From Alphaproteobacteria bacterium (GTDB lineage Bacteria; Pseudomonadota; Alphaproteobacteria; JANQMY01): a stretch of 64,000 nucleotides of DNA. Where the stretch lies: NCBI GenBank assembly GCA_028289425.1, contig JANQPL010000004.1, forward strand, positions 1 through 64,000, read 5' to 3'. This document shows, one piece after another, positions 7,898 through 16,024 of this stretch. The position numbers and the translations under genes were made by a program. The notes below the pieces were generated by a model that saw nothing but the letters and a program-made list of their open reading frames with translations, had not been told where the DNA came from and searched no databases. Within the stretch, counting starts at the first letter, position 1. Each line of letters opens with the position of its first letter.

Positions 7898-9451
7898 TCA
7901 CCCCACCTGAGAGTTGTAGTCTTTCCAGAACGGTTCCCGCAGCGTCCGTTTCAGGGTTTTGCCCGACCCGGTGCGCGGAATTTCGTCGATAAACGACACG
8001 GAGCGCGGCACTTTATAGCCCGCGAGATGTTCGCGGCCATAAGCCATAATGTCTGCATCGGTAAGGCTGCTGCCCGGTTTCTTCACCACCACCGCATGCA
8101 CCGCTTCGCCCCATTCTTCGTTGGGTACGCCGAACACGGCCACGTCCAGAACATCGTCGTGATGTTCCAGAACGTCTTCGATCTCGGCGGGATAGATGTT
8201 CACGCCGCCGGAAATGATCATGTCCTTCTTACGGTCGCAGATATAGTAGAAGCCTTCTTCGTCGAAATAAGCGATGTCGCCCACGGTTTGAAGGCCGTCG
8301 CGCCGATCCGCTTCGAATTTCTCCTGCGCCTTATGATAAGTCGTAAACACGCTGGCGCTTTGTACAAAGAGCTCGCCTTCCTTGCGCGGCTCCGTCACTT
8401 TGTTTCCTTGTTCATCGAACAATGTGATTTCCACACCCGGCGCTGCTTTGCCGCAAGAGCCGGGTTTGGTGAGCTGGAACTCGGGTGTCAAAACCGTGTT
8501 CACGCCCAGCTCCGTTGATCCGTACACCTCAAAAAGCGAATTGGCGGGAAACTTGGACAGGTAAAGCTTTTTGAGCGCAAACGACCAGGGCGCTGCATTC
8601 GCCACCATGAGCCGCATGGTGTCCACGTTGAATTTCTTGAAATGATCATCGGAAAGCTGACAGACCCGTCGGATCGTGGTTGGTGCCGAAAACGTGGACG
8701 ACACTTTGTACTTATCCACCAAGCGCAGCCAATCTGCCGCATCGAATTTACGCTGCAAGACCGCCGTGTTTCCCAACGCATAGGCCATGTTCAGGAACCC
8801 GCTGGGGCCGGAATGATAAAGCGGCCCGGTGGTCAAGTAGATGTCATCAGGCTCGGCCCCCATAAGCGCCAGAAGCTGCTCGATTTGTTCCGGATCGCCG
8901 GTATTGCCGCGGACCGCCCCCTTCGGCTTGCCGGTAGTGCCGGACGTGTAGATCATTGTACCGGCTTCGCCGGGCTCGATCCCAAGATCGAGTTCCGACG
9001 AATCGGCAGCCTCGATCAGCGGCAGGGCATCTTTCATCCCCTCACCCGGCGTGCCGTCGAATGTGAGAATTTCCCGAACCTGTGGCGTTTGTGATCGAAT
9101 TTCGGCAAACAGCGGCGCAAACTCCGCATCCGTGAAGATCACCTGGCTGTCCGAATTGTCGACCACATAGGCTGCCTCTTCGGGCGTGAGCCGGTAGTTG
9201 AGCGGAACGGCGACGGCGCCGATTTTCCGGCAGGCTTGCATGCAGGCAACGACCCATGGCGAGTTTTGCCCGCACCACATCACTTTGGTGCGTGGCGTTA
9301 CACCGTGATCGATCAAGACACAGCCGAGCTGGCTCGCCTTCGCCTCCAGGTCTTGGTAGCTCCATTGGATCACCGTCCCGTCGGGCCGGTCATCAATCAC
9401 CGCGAGCTTGTCGCCTTGCGCCTTTGCGTATTCCGTCAGGATGTCCGCCAC
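7898..9451 (-). CDS. AMP-dependent acyl-CoA synthetase/ligase
   Basis: A 517-residue adenylate-forming enzyme that activates a carboxylic acid to its CoA thioester through an acyl-AMP. The P-loop-like motif TMIYTSGTTGKPKGA, the A5 region FEVYGSTELG, the hinge region YYICDRKKDMIISGG and the A10 lysine motif PRTGSGKTLKR are all present, so it should be active. It resembles medium/long-chain fatty-acid and 4-coumarate-type ligases; the acid is not determined. It ends 12 bases from the convergent HupE gene and seems to be transcribed alone. Confidence 0.88.
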   Translation of the reverse strand: MADILTEYAKAQGDKLAVIDDRPDGTVIQWSYQDLEAKASQLGCVLIDHGVTPRTKVMWCGQNSPWVVACMQACRKIGAVAVPLNYRLTPEEAAYVVDNSDSQVIFTDAEFAPLFAEIRSQTPQVREILTFDGTPGEGMKDALPLIEAADSSELDLGIEPGEAGTMIYTSGTTGKPKGAVRGNTGDPEQIEQLLALMGAEPDDIYLTTGPLYHSGPSGFLNMAYALGNTAVLQRKFDAADWLRLVDKYKVSSTFSAPTTIRRVCQLSDDHFKKFNVDTMRLMVANAAPWSFALKKLYLSKFPANSLFEVYGSTELGVNTVLTPEFQLTKPGSCGKAAPGVEITLFDEQGNKVTEPRKEGELFVQSASVFTTYHKAQEKFEADRRDGLQTVGDIAYFDEEGFYYICDRKKDMIISGGVNIYPAEIEDVLEHHDDVLDVAVFGVPNEEWGEAVHAVVVKKPGSSLTDADIMAYGREHLAGYKVPRSVSFIDEIPRTGSGKTLKRTLREPFWKDYNSQVG

Positions 9452-9787
9452 GATCCATCACTCCCATTCTCGCCGTTCTTTTGTCGGCCTAGTGTCCTTA
9501 CGAATACGAAGCGCGTAAGGAGCAAGCCGTTTTAATGCAACGAACTTCGGATTCGGGGCACTAGGGACGATCTTAGATTCCCGGAACCGGCCTGTATATA
9601 TATTCACGACGATGCGACCGCTTAACGGCCGGTATGGGCAGCGCGACTGTCACACAGAATTGGCGTGCTTCCGGTCCATGCAACGATGCAAATGCCATCC
9701 ATCCAATTCCGATTTGGCCAATATCCTTTTGACAATCGCGGATGAACCGGTTCAATAAATGTCAATATTCATAAGGGCACGGGCGCG
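9452..9787. other. Intergenic region between divergent genes
   Basis: This 336-base gap separates the acyl-CoA ligase and pyruvyl transferase starts and must hold both promoters. A TTGACA at 9729-9734 could be a -35 box for the rightward gene, but the -10 region 17-18 bases on (TCAATAA) is weak. A 60-codon leftward frame (9573-9755) shows no recognisable protein features. Nothing else stands out. Confidence 0.4.
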
Positions 9788-10810
9788 TTGACACTCAACT
9801 ATTACAAAACGACTCACGGCAATTTCGGCGACGATTTGAATGAGTTTCTTTGGCACGACCTTCTTGGCAAAGAACTGGTCGACCAACCCGACATATCGTT
9901 CGTCGGGATCGGCACGCTGCTCAACCCGGACATCTATGAACGGAGCGGCAAGGCACGCTACTTCATGTGTCTTGGATCCGGCGCCGGTTACGGCCCGACG
10001 ATCGATGACATGCTTGACGACAAGTGGCTCTATCGCGTTGTTCGCGGCCCGTTGTCGGCGGACAGATTGGGACTGCCGTCCGAAGAAGCGTGCACCGATG
10101 GGGCCATGCTGCTCGCCTGCGAACCTTTTTACGCAGACCTTGCCGCACTGGATACAGACCACATTTCTTTCATGCCACACCACGAAGCGTTGATGTGGCC
10201 TCACTGGAGCCGCGCCTGCCAAGAGGCCGGTATCACTTTCTTAGACCCAACGACCGATCCGATGGAGATCCTCCGAAAGATCGCGTCGTCGAAGCTGGTT
10301 ATTGCCGATGCCATGCATGCCGCAATTTGCGCGGATGTTTTGCGCCGCCCTTGGGTCGCCGCGTCTTCTTCTAAGGACATCAACAGTTTCAAATGGCGGG
10401 ATTGGACGCAATCGATGGGCCTCGCCTATGATCCCGTGACTCTCGAGTACAGAACGCCCTTGTTCAATCTATTGCGGAAGACGAAAGAAATTGCCGATGG
10501 CAGCACGAATCAAACGGCCGCCAATTCCACTCGGCAAGTTTTCAAAAAGTCTCCCGCGCCACGGCCGACAAAAAAACGTCCGTCCATCGCCCGTAGTGCG
10601 TCTGACACTTTGCTGAAACAGGAAGCCCGCTTCGGCGCCGGAAAATCCATCTTTGACAATATCGTGCAGTCACTTACGAGATTGAAATCCGAACAGGGCG
10701 TGATGTCGGACGACCATACGTTTGAAAGTCGCCGCGACCAAATGGCTGAACACTTGAACAAAGTACGTGCGCTTTTGACCACGTACCGACAGGCACCTCG
10801 CGTCGCCTAA
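9788..10810 (+). CDS. Polysaccharide pyruvyl transferase (ExoV-like)
   Basis: A 340-residue protein whose N-terminal 230 residues match the ExoV/polysaccharide pyruvyl transferase family: YYKTTHGNFGDDLNEFLW, FVGIGTLLNP and SSKLVIADAMHAAICADVLRRPWV. These enzymes add ketal-linked pyruvate from phosphoenolpyruvate to sugars of exopolysaccharides. The start is a TTG at 9788; a nearby ATG at 9758 is out of frame and stops at once. The C-terminal 110 residues are polar, rich in Ser, Lys and Arg, and probably partly disordered. No other polysaccharide genes are nearby, so this is an orphan enzyme. Confidence 0.8.
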   Translation: MTLNYYKTTHGNFGDDLNEFLWHDLLGKELVDQPDISFVGIGTLLNPDIYERSGKARYFMCLGSGAGYGPTIDDMLDDKWLYRVVRGPLSADRLGLPSEEACTDGAMLLACEPFYADLAALDTDHISFMPHHEALMWPHWSRACQEAGITFLDPTTDPMEILRKIASSKLVIADAMHAAICADVLRRPWVAASSSKDINSFKWRDWTQSMGLAYDPVTLEYRTPLFNLLRKTKEIADGSTNQTAANSTRQVFKKSPAPRPTKKRPSIARSASDTLLKQEARFGAGKSIFDNIVQSLTRLKSEQGVMSDDHTFESRRDQMAEHLNKVRALLTTYRQAPRVA

Positions 10811-10850
10811 ACTCGTTCAAGGCGGACGGCAACCGGCCGGCGCAGCCCTT

Positions 10851-11936
10851 CTAGAATCCCAATTCGGACATGGACACGACACGACCGCCGTCCATGGAGA
10901 TATGCGCGGCAATGCCCATGGCGACCGACAGAACACCGTCATCGATCGTGACGGTCGGGGCCGTGCCCGACCGAATGGCCTCGATTAACTCTTTGTGCTG
11001 ATAATAGGTGGCGCCGTGATGCTGCCCCACCTCCAATATCTCCGGCGGCACTGGCACGTGAAACCGATCCTGTTCCCGCGAACGGGTGTTCACGGAAATA
11101 TGTCCGTCGGGAATGGCCACTTCCAGTTTGGCGCGGTCGCCCACCAGCGAAATTTCTTCCTGATTTTGCGACCCTTCGGCGAACATGCATAAGTCCAGAA
11201 CGGCACGGCCGCCAGTCTCAAAATCGACCACCACATATCCATTATCGAAGATATCCGGCGCACGCCCGCCGTACCGTTCATCCTTGTGATTGACGTTTTG
11301 CCCGCCGGAGCCGAACACGCGAACCGGCTTGTCGTCCATGATCAGGCACATCAGGTCGAAGAAATGGCAGCACTTCTCGACGAATGTGCCGCCGGTGTTT
11401 TCATTGAACCGATTCCAATCCTCAACCTTGTTTAAGAACGGAAATCGGTGCTCACGGATCGACAACATTTGCGGCACGCCCGCAACCCCCGCTTTCGCCA
11501 TTTCCAGAAACTTGGTGACCGGTGGCATATAGCGGTATTCAAGGCCCATCCAAAAGATGCCGGCATGGGCACGTGCCTTTTGCTGCACGGCCAAACAATC
11601 TTCCAGCGTGGTGCACAGGGGTTTTTCCATCAAGATATGCAGATCGGAGCCCAGCAAATCGTCCGTAATCGCACGATGGGTAAAATTCGGCGTGGCAACG
11701 ATCACCACATCCAGGTCGCACGCATTCAACATGGCCCGGTGATCGTTAAAATAGGCAACTTCGGTGCCTTTCTTAGGGCCCCCGTGGTATTCCAATGTGA
11801 ACTTGGCCCATTCGCGCGGCGTTTCATTGGGCTCGGCAATTGCCACCACTTCCGCCCCATCAATAAGATTGATGTTGCGGATGTGCTCCAGGCCCATCAT
11901 GCCGCTGCCGATGATGCCGTACCGAATTTGGCTCAT
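10851..11936 (-). CDS. Gfo/Idh/MocA-family NAD(P)-dependent oxidoreductase
   Basis: A 361-residue two-domain dehydrogenase. The Rossmann start MSQIRYGIIGSGMMGLEHIR binds NAD(P), and LMEKPLCTTLEDC holds the conserved EKP lysine. The second domain reads WMGLEYRYMPPV and ENTGGTFVEKCCHFFDL, with a His in the usual catalytic region. Members oxidise or reduce sugars and inositols; the substrate here is unknown. It converges on the pyruvyl transferase 40 bases away. Confidence 0.88.
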   Translation of the reverse strand: MSQIRYGIIGSGMMGLEHIRNINLIDGAEVVAIAEPNETPREWAKFTLEYHGGPKKGTEVAYFNDHRAMLNACDLDVVIVATPNFTHRAITDDLLGSDLHILMEKPLCTTLEDCLAVQQKARAHAGIFWMGLEYRYMPPVTKFLEMAKAGVAGVPQMLSIREHRFPFLNKVEDWNRFNENTGGTFVEKCCHFFDLMCLIMDDKPVRVFGSGGQNVNHKDERYGGRAPDIFDNGYVVVDFETGGRAVLDLCMFAEGSQNQEEISLVGDRAKLEVAIPDGHISVNTRSREQDRFHVPVPPEILEVGQHHGATYYQHKELIEAIRSGTAPTVTIDDGVLSVAMGIAAHISMDGGRVVSMSELGF

Positions 11937-12021
11937 TATGTTTGCTCACGAATAGTCTTGGCAGAAGGCCAACCGACACGCCAGATTACCGATTTGGGAA
12001 CCGATCACAACTGGAGACCAA

Positions 12022-12561
12022 ATGAACCATATGCCGGAAAACACGCAAATCCGCGAGGTCACCGACCGGGACATGGCGCGCATTACAGAAATCTATGCTC
12101 ACTACGTGCGCACCAGTGTCATCACCTTTGAGTATGACCCGCCATCCGTGGAAGAGATGTCGTTGCGCCGCACCCGGATCCAGGAAAAGGGCTTGCCCTA
12201 CTTGGTCGCGGAGGTGGACGGTGACATTGCCGGGTTTGCTTATGCTGCTCCCTTTCGCGCGCGCTATGCGTACCGGTTTTCGGTAGAAGATACGGTCTAT
12301 CTGGACCCGGCCCAGACGGGCCGCGGTCTCGGCAAGCAATTGCTGTCGGCGCTGATCGACACGTGTACCGAGAAAGGGTATCGGCAAATGATCGGCATCG
12401 TGGCCGGGCGAGAGAATCTAGCCTCAATCAACCTGCACAAGTCCTTGGGCTTCGAGTTCAAGGGCACCGCCGAAGCCGTAGGCTATAAGTTCGACCGCTG
12501 GATCGACACCCTTCATCTTCAGCGCCCTTTGGGTCCGGGCGACCAATCACCGCCCCACTAG
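12022..12561 (+). CDS. GNAT N-acetyltransferase, phosphinothricin-acetyltransferase-like
   Basis: A 179-residue acetyl-CoA-dependent acetyltransferase. IREVTDRDMARITEIYAHYV, TFEYDPPSVEEM and the acetyl-CoA loop QTGRGLGKQLLSAL match the Pat/MnaT subgroup, which acetylates phosphinothricin, methionine sulfoximine or related amino acids. ENLASINLHKSLGFEFKG is the standard end of the fold. GGAG lies upstream of the ATG at 12022. The true substrate is not known; housekeeping members detoxify methionine sulfone-like compounds. Confidence 0.82.
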   Translation: MNHMPENTQIREVTDRDMARITEIYAHYVRTSVITFEYDPPSVEEMSLRRTRIQEKGLPYLVAEVDGDIAGFAYAAPFRARYAYRFSVEDTVYLDPAQTGRGLGKQLLSALIDTCTEKGYRQMIGIVAGRENLASINLHKSLGFEFKGTAEAVGYKFDRWIDTLHLQRPLGPGDQSPPH

Positions 12562-12606
12562 AGCTTCATCGTCATATTGAATCGTTCTGACGGTGCGATT
12601 TTTGTG
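12560..12606. repeat. Short intergenic palindromic element, rhizobial-like (tentative)
   Basis: Right after the GNAT stop the sequence CTAGAGCTTCATCG, then ATTGAATCG and CTGACGG, resembles the start of TAGAGC-bounded intergenic elements common in rhizobia-like genomes. A fuller element bounded by TAGAGC and GCTCTA is present at 27841. Similarity is judged by eye. Confidence 0.3.
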
Positions 12607-12675
12607 CCTTGGACCCATTAGGCATGCTAGACCTTCGCCGGAATCCGTAGATATCGCGACACGAGGGGTAGAACG

Positions 12676-13608
12676 ATGCGGTCGGCAACACAAAATTTTG
12701 GCATTTTCATCTCCGTCCTTGGGCTTTTTGCGCTCGGGGCCTGCGGGCAGGATGAAGAAGCAGCGCAGGCGCCCGCAACGGAAACCGCGGCACCGGCAGC
12801 GGAAGACGCAGAGGCCCCCCGCGAGCCCACGCCGGAAGAGGCGGCCGCTGCAAAGCTCGATCAGGTCCTGGCGGGTGATTGGCGCGACGAAAAGAACGTG
12901 GCGCGCGACGTTTATCGTAATCCAAAGGAAACTCTGACCTTCTTCGGACTTCAACCGGACATGACCGTGGTCGAGGTCTGGCCCGGTGGTGGTTGGTACA
13001 CGGATATTATTGCGCCCTTCGTAAAGGACGATGGCAAATACTACGCGGCAGGGTTTGACCCGGAAACGGACAATGAACGCATCCGTGAGTCGATCGCGAA
13101 CTTCCAAAAGAGGTATATTGATGACCCCGAGAAATTCGGCACGGTAACCGCCACCGTATTCGGGCCGAATGTGGGCGATATCGCGCCGGCGGGCTCTGCC
13201 GACATGGTGCTCACCTTCAGGAATGTGCACAACTGGGTGCCGCGCGGCTATGCCCAAGAAGGCTTCGTGCAGATGTACAGAGCGCTCAAGCCGGGTGGCA
13301 TTTTAGGTGTGGTGGATCACCGCTTGCCGGCCGATGTGGAAGCCGACGAGAAGCTTGAAAGCGGCTATATCCACGAAGCCGCCGTGATCGAACTGGCGGA
13401 GAATGCCGGCTTTGTTTTGGATGGGTCGTCCGACATCAACAACAACGAAAATGACACAGCCGACCATCCCTTTGGCGTGTGGACGCTGCCGCCGGTCCTG
13501 AGAAGCGCATCGCGCGGCGAGCCGGCGGATGAAACGTTCGACCAGACCAAGTACCGGGAGATCGGCGAAAGCGACCGGTTCACCCTGCGCTTCAAAAAGC
13601 CGGAATAG
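12676..13608 (+). CDS. Lipoprotein with class I SAM-methyltransferase-like fold
   Basis: A 310-residue protein with a lipoprotein signal (FGIFISVLGLFALGACG, lipobox LGAC) and an acidic Ala/Pro/Glu-rich linker to about residue 55. The rest looks like a class I methyltransferase of the COG4798 type: NPKETLTFFGLQPDMTVVEV, WPGGGWYTDIIAPF in place of the SAM loop, and MVLTFRNVHNW in the acidic-residue region. SAM is not known to occur in the periplasm, so catalysis there is doubtful and the fold may bind something else. GAGGGG precedes the ATG. It seems monocistronic. Confidence 0.72.
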   Translation: MRSATQNFGIFISVLGLFALGACGQDEEAAQAPATETAAPAAEDAEAPREPTPEEAAAAKLDQVLAGDWRDEKNVARDVYRNPKETLTFFGLQPDMTVVEVWPGGGWYTDIIAPFVKDDGKYYAAGFDPETDNERIRESIANFQKRYIDDPEKFGTVTATVFGPNVGDIAPAGSADMVLTFRNVHNWVPRGYAQEGFVQMYRALKPGGILGVVDHRLPADVEADEKLESGYIHEAAVIELAENAGFVLDGSSDINNNENDTADHPFGVWTLPPVLRSASRGEPADETFDQTKYREIGESDRFTLRFKKPE

Positions 13609-13637
13609 GCGCGCCGGCCCGCCTTCAGTGTGCTCCC

Positions 13638-15947
13638 CTATTTCGGGTGGTCGATCTGCCGAAGGGCGCTGCAGATAAGGTCCGGCATTTCCTTCCGGTA
13701 GTAGGGCAAGATTTCGCCGATGAAGCCGAGTGTCTCATAAGGGGCAACTTCGAGGAGTTGTTTCTGCGCCTGTTTGGCGGCGTCTAGGTCGCCCAAATAA
13801 ACGGAACTTGCGGCCAGGATGCGCCAGCTTGCCGTAAATCTGGGATTCTCGGCGGCAGCGATGCGTGCCCATTTTGCTGCCCCTTCAAAGTCTTCCAATT
13901 GGAACAAGGCACAGGCGCGTCCCGAATGGACGATGTAACTTGAGGGATCCAGCGGGCTAAGCCGTTCGGCCTTGTCGAAATCTTCAAGAGCAGCGGCCCC
14001 ATCGCCGTAATACATGCGTATCCAACCGCTGGACGTCCACACAGTCAGATTGTTCGGATTGAGCTTGATGGCACGGTCGATCAGCGACAACGCCGCGGGC
14101 CAACTGCGCTCGAAATAGCCCACGACCGATGCGGCAATCGCTAAGACGAACGCGTCGTCACCGCCGTGCTCAACGGCCAAGTTGGCCAGCCGCCTCGTTT
14201 CCGCCATCCCTTCCGCCGAATGATAGTCCGCCGACTGAGTTCTAAGCCACGCCGCAAGACCCGCCGCCGGCGCGAAATGAGGGTCGAGCTCCAGAGACTT
14301 TTCGAGATATTTGATCGCTTCCGGAATGTTCGTTCCCCGCGCGCCGTAAGAAAACGGTAACGAGCGCAAGTAATAGTCATAAGCCTCCAATTCGGCAGGG
14401 GGCTTGCGCTGCGATCGTTCCAGTTCGATCAATCTGAGTTTCGGCTCCAAGATGGCGACCACTTGACCCGCCACATCGTCTTGCAGCTCAAAAACATCCG
14501 TTGGCGGACGGTCAAATCGTTGTGCCCAGATATAGCGGGCCGATTCCGCATCCACCAATTGGCAAGACACGCGCACCTTGTCCGGCGACCGGCTTACCGT
14601 GCCTTCCAGCAAATACCGCACACCCAGTTCCTGCGCCACTTTCTTGATGTCGATGGGCGCATTCTTGTACGTGAAGCTGGACGTGCGGGAGATGACGAAG
14701 ACCCAAGGCATGCAGGATAAGGCGGTGATGATGCCGTCTGTCATGCCATCGGCGAAATATTCCTCTTCGGCGATGCCGCTCATATTAGCGAAGGGCAACA
14801 CGGCGATGGACGGTTTGCCCGGATCGGACAAGGGAGAGGATTGAGACGGGCCCGGAACGGTTTGCGGCGGGGGACCTTCAACCCAATGATAGGCGCTGAC
14901 GGGGCGCGTAATGTTCTTGAGCGTCAGCCCGCCGTCCGAAACAAAAGCCGCGCCGTGCACTTCATCTAATTGGTCGAACATGTTTGACGAAATCAAAAGC
15001 CCGCCCGCCGCACAGGCCGATTTCAGTCGGGCTGCAATGTTGACCCCGTCGCCGAAGATATCGTCGCCCTCAATCAGAATGTCGCCGAGATTGATGCCGA
15101 CCCGCAATTCGATCTGCGGCATGAAATCCGTATCGGTCTCGATCTTCCGCATGCGCTCTTGCACAGATATGGCAGCGGCCACCGCCTGATTGGCGCTTGA
15201 GAACTCGACGATCATGCCGTCTAGGGACGACTTGATGATCCGGCCGCCTGTTTCGACAAAGGTGGGTTCCCACATTTCACTGCGCAACGTACGCAGCGCG
15301 TTTACGGCTTTGATCTCATCGGCGCCGATCAATCGGCTGTAATCGGCCACATCGGCCGACAGGATCGCCGACAGCCGTCTTTGTATGCCGGGCCGCTTGA
15401 CCTCGTCTTCGGGCTTGGCCGCACCTGTAGTCCCCTCAGACGCTCCGGCCCCGACCCGCGCGCGGACAAGCAAAGCTTCCGCTTTCGCCCGGGTTTCTTG
15501 GCGCTGGGCATTAAGCCATGTTTGAAAGTCGGGCAAATCGGGAAAGTCGATGCCTTCAAGAAACGCCGACTTGCCGTCGACAATGGCGCGGGCCACCGGC
15601 TCGAGGTCCCGCCGGCTTACTTCCGTTGACTGGGCAGCTCCGACCAGATCCAGATAGTCGATCCGCATATTATCGACATTTATCTGAACCGATTGCCGGT
15701 CGGCAACTACACGCTCCGTATCGGGTTCATTCAGGAGCGGGCGCAGCTTGCTCAAGCTCCAACGCAAGGCACCCCGTGGATCGTCCGGAATGTGCCATAG
15801 CAATGCGCAAAGATCTTCCCGCCTGAAACGCTTCCCCGAAAGGGCCAAATACGCCAATAAGGCACGCGTCTTTTTGGACGGCGGAAGCGCAAGTTCCTCG
15901 CCGTTTTTGGACAAACTCATCTTGCCAAGGAGGCGTAACTCAAGCAC
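13638..15947 (-). CDS. SARP-type regulator fused to class III adenylate cyclase and TPR sensor
   Basis: A 769-residue multidomain protein. Residues 1-170 form a winged helix plus BTAD-like region as in SARP regulators (LELRLLGKMSLSKNGEE, WSLSKLRPLL). Residues about 190-350 are a class III nucleotidyl cyclase with metal Asp199 and Asp243, adenine-site Lys239 and Asp300, and transition-state Asn303 and Arg307 (GDGVNIAARL), so cAMP synthesis is plausible; the usual Gly before Asp243 is Leu. Residues 378-510 hold the TolB/FlgO-like module (PSIAVLPFANMS, YLLEGTVSRS), then TPR helices follow to the end. No membrane segment is seen. It may both bind DNA and make cAMP; the signal is unknown. Confidence 0.85.
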   Translation of the reverse strand: MLELRLLGKMSLSKNGEELALPPSKKTRALLAYLALSGKRFRREDLCALLWHIPDDPRGALRWSLSKLRPLLNEPDTERVVADRQSVQINVDNMRIDYLDLVGAAQSTEVSRRDLEPVARAIVDGKSAFLEGIDFPDLPDFQTWLNAQRQETRAKAEALLVRARVGAGASEGTTGAAKPEDEVKRPGIQRRLSAILSADVADYSRLIGADEIKAVNALRTLRSEMWEPTFVETGGRIIKSSLDGMIVEFSSANQAVAAAISVQERMRKIETDTDFMPQIELRVGINLGDILIEGDDIFGDGVNIAARLKSACAAGGLLISSNMFDQLDEVHGAAFVSDGGLTLKNITRPVSAYHWVEGPPPQTVPGPSQSSPLSDPGKPSIAVLPFANMSGIAEEEYFADGMTDGIITALSCMPWVFVISRTSSFTYKNAPIDIKKVAQELGVRYLLEGTVSRSPDKVRVSCQLVDAESARYIWAQRFDRPPTDVFELQDDVAGQVVAILEPKLRLIELERSQRKPPAELEAYDYYLRSLPFSYGARGTNIPEAIKYLEKSLELDPHFAPAAGLAAWLRTQSADYHSAEGMAETRRLANLAVEHGGDDAFVLAIAASVVGYFERSWPAALSLIDRAIKLNPNNLTVWTSSGWIRMYYGDGAAALEDFDKAERLSPLDPSSYIVHSGRACALFQLEDFEGAAKWARIAAAENPRFTASWRILAASSVYLGDLDAAKQAQKQLLEVAPYETLGFIGEILPYYRKEMPDLICSALRQIDHPK

Positions 15948-16024
15948 GCGAACTCATCCTCTCGCTGACCCATAATCTAATGCACTTCCGGGCCATATGG
16001 GGCAATCGATTGTGGCAAAAAGTG

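Noticed and set aside
9573-9755. 60-codon leftward frame in the gap before the pyruvyl transferase
   Set aside because: No ribosome site, no hydrophobic or motif pattern, and it covers the likely promoter.
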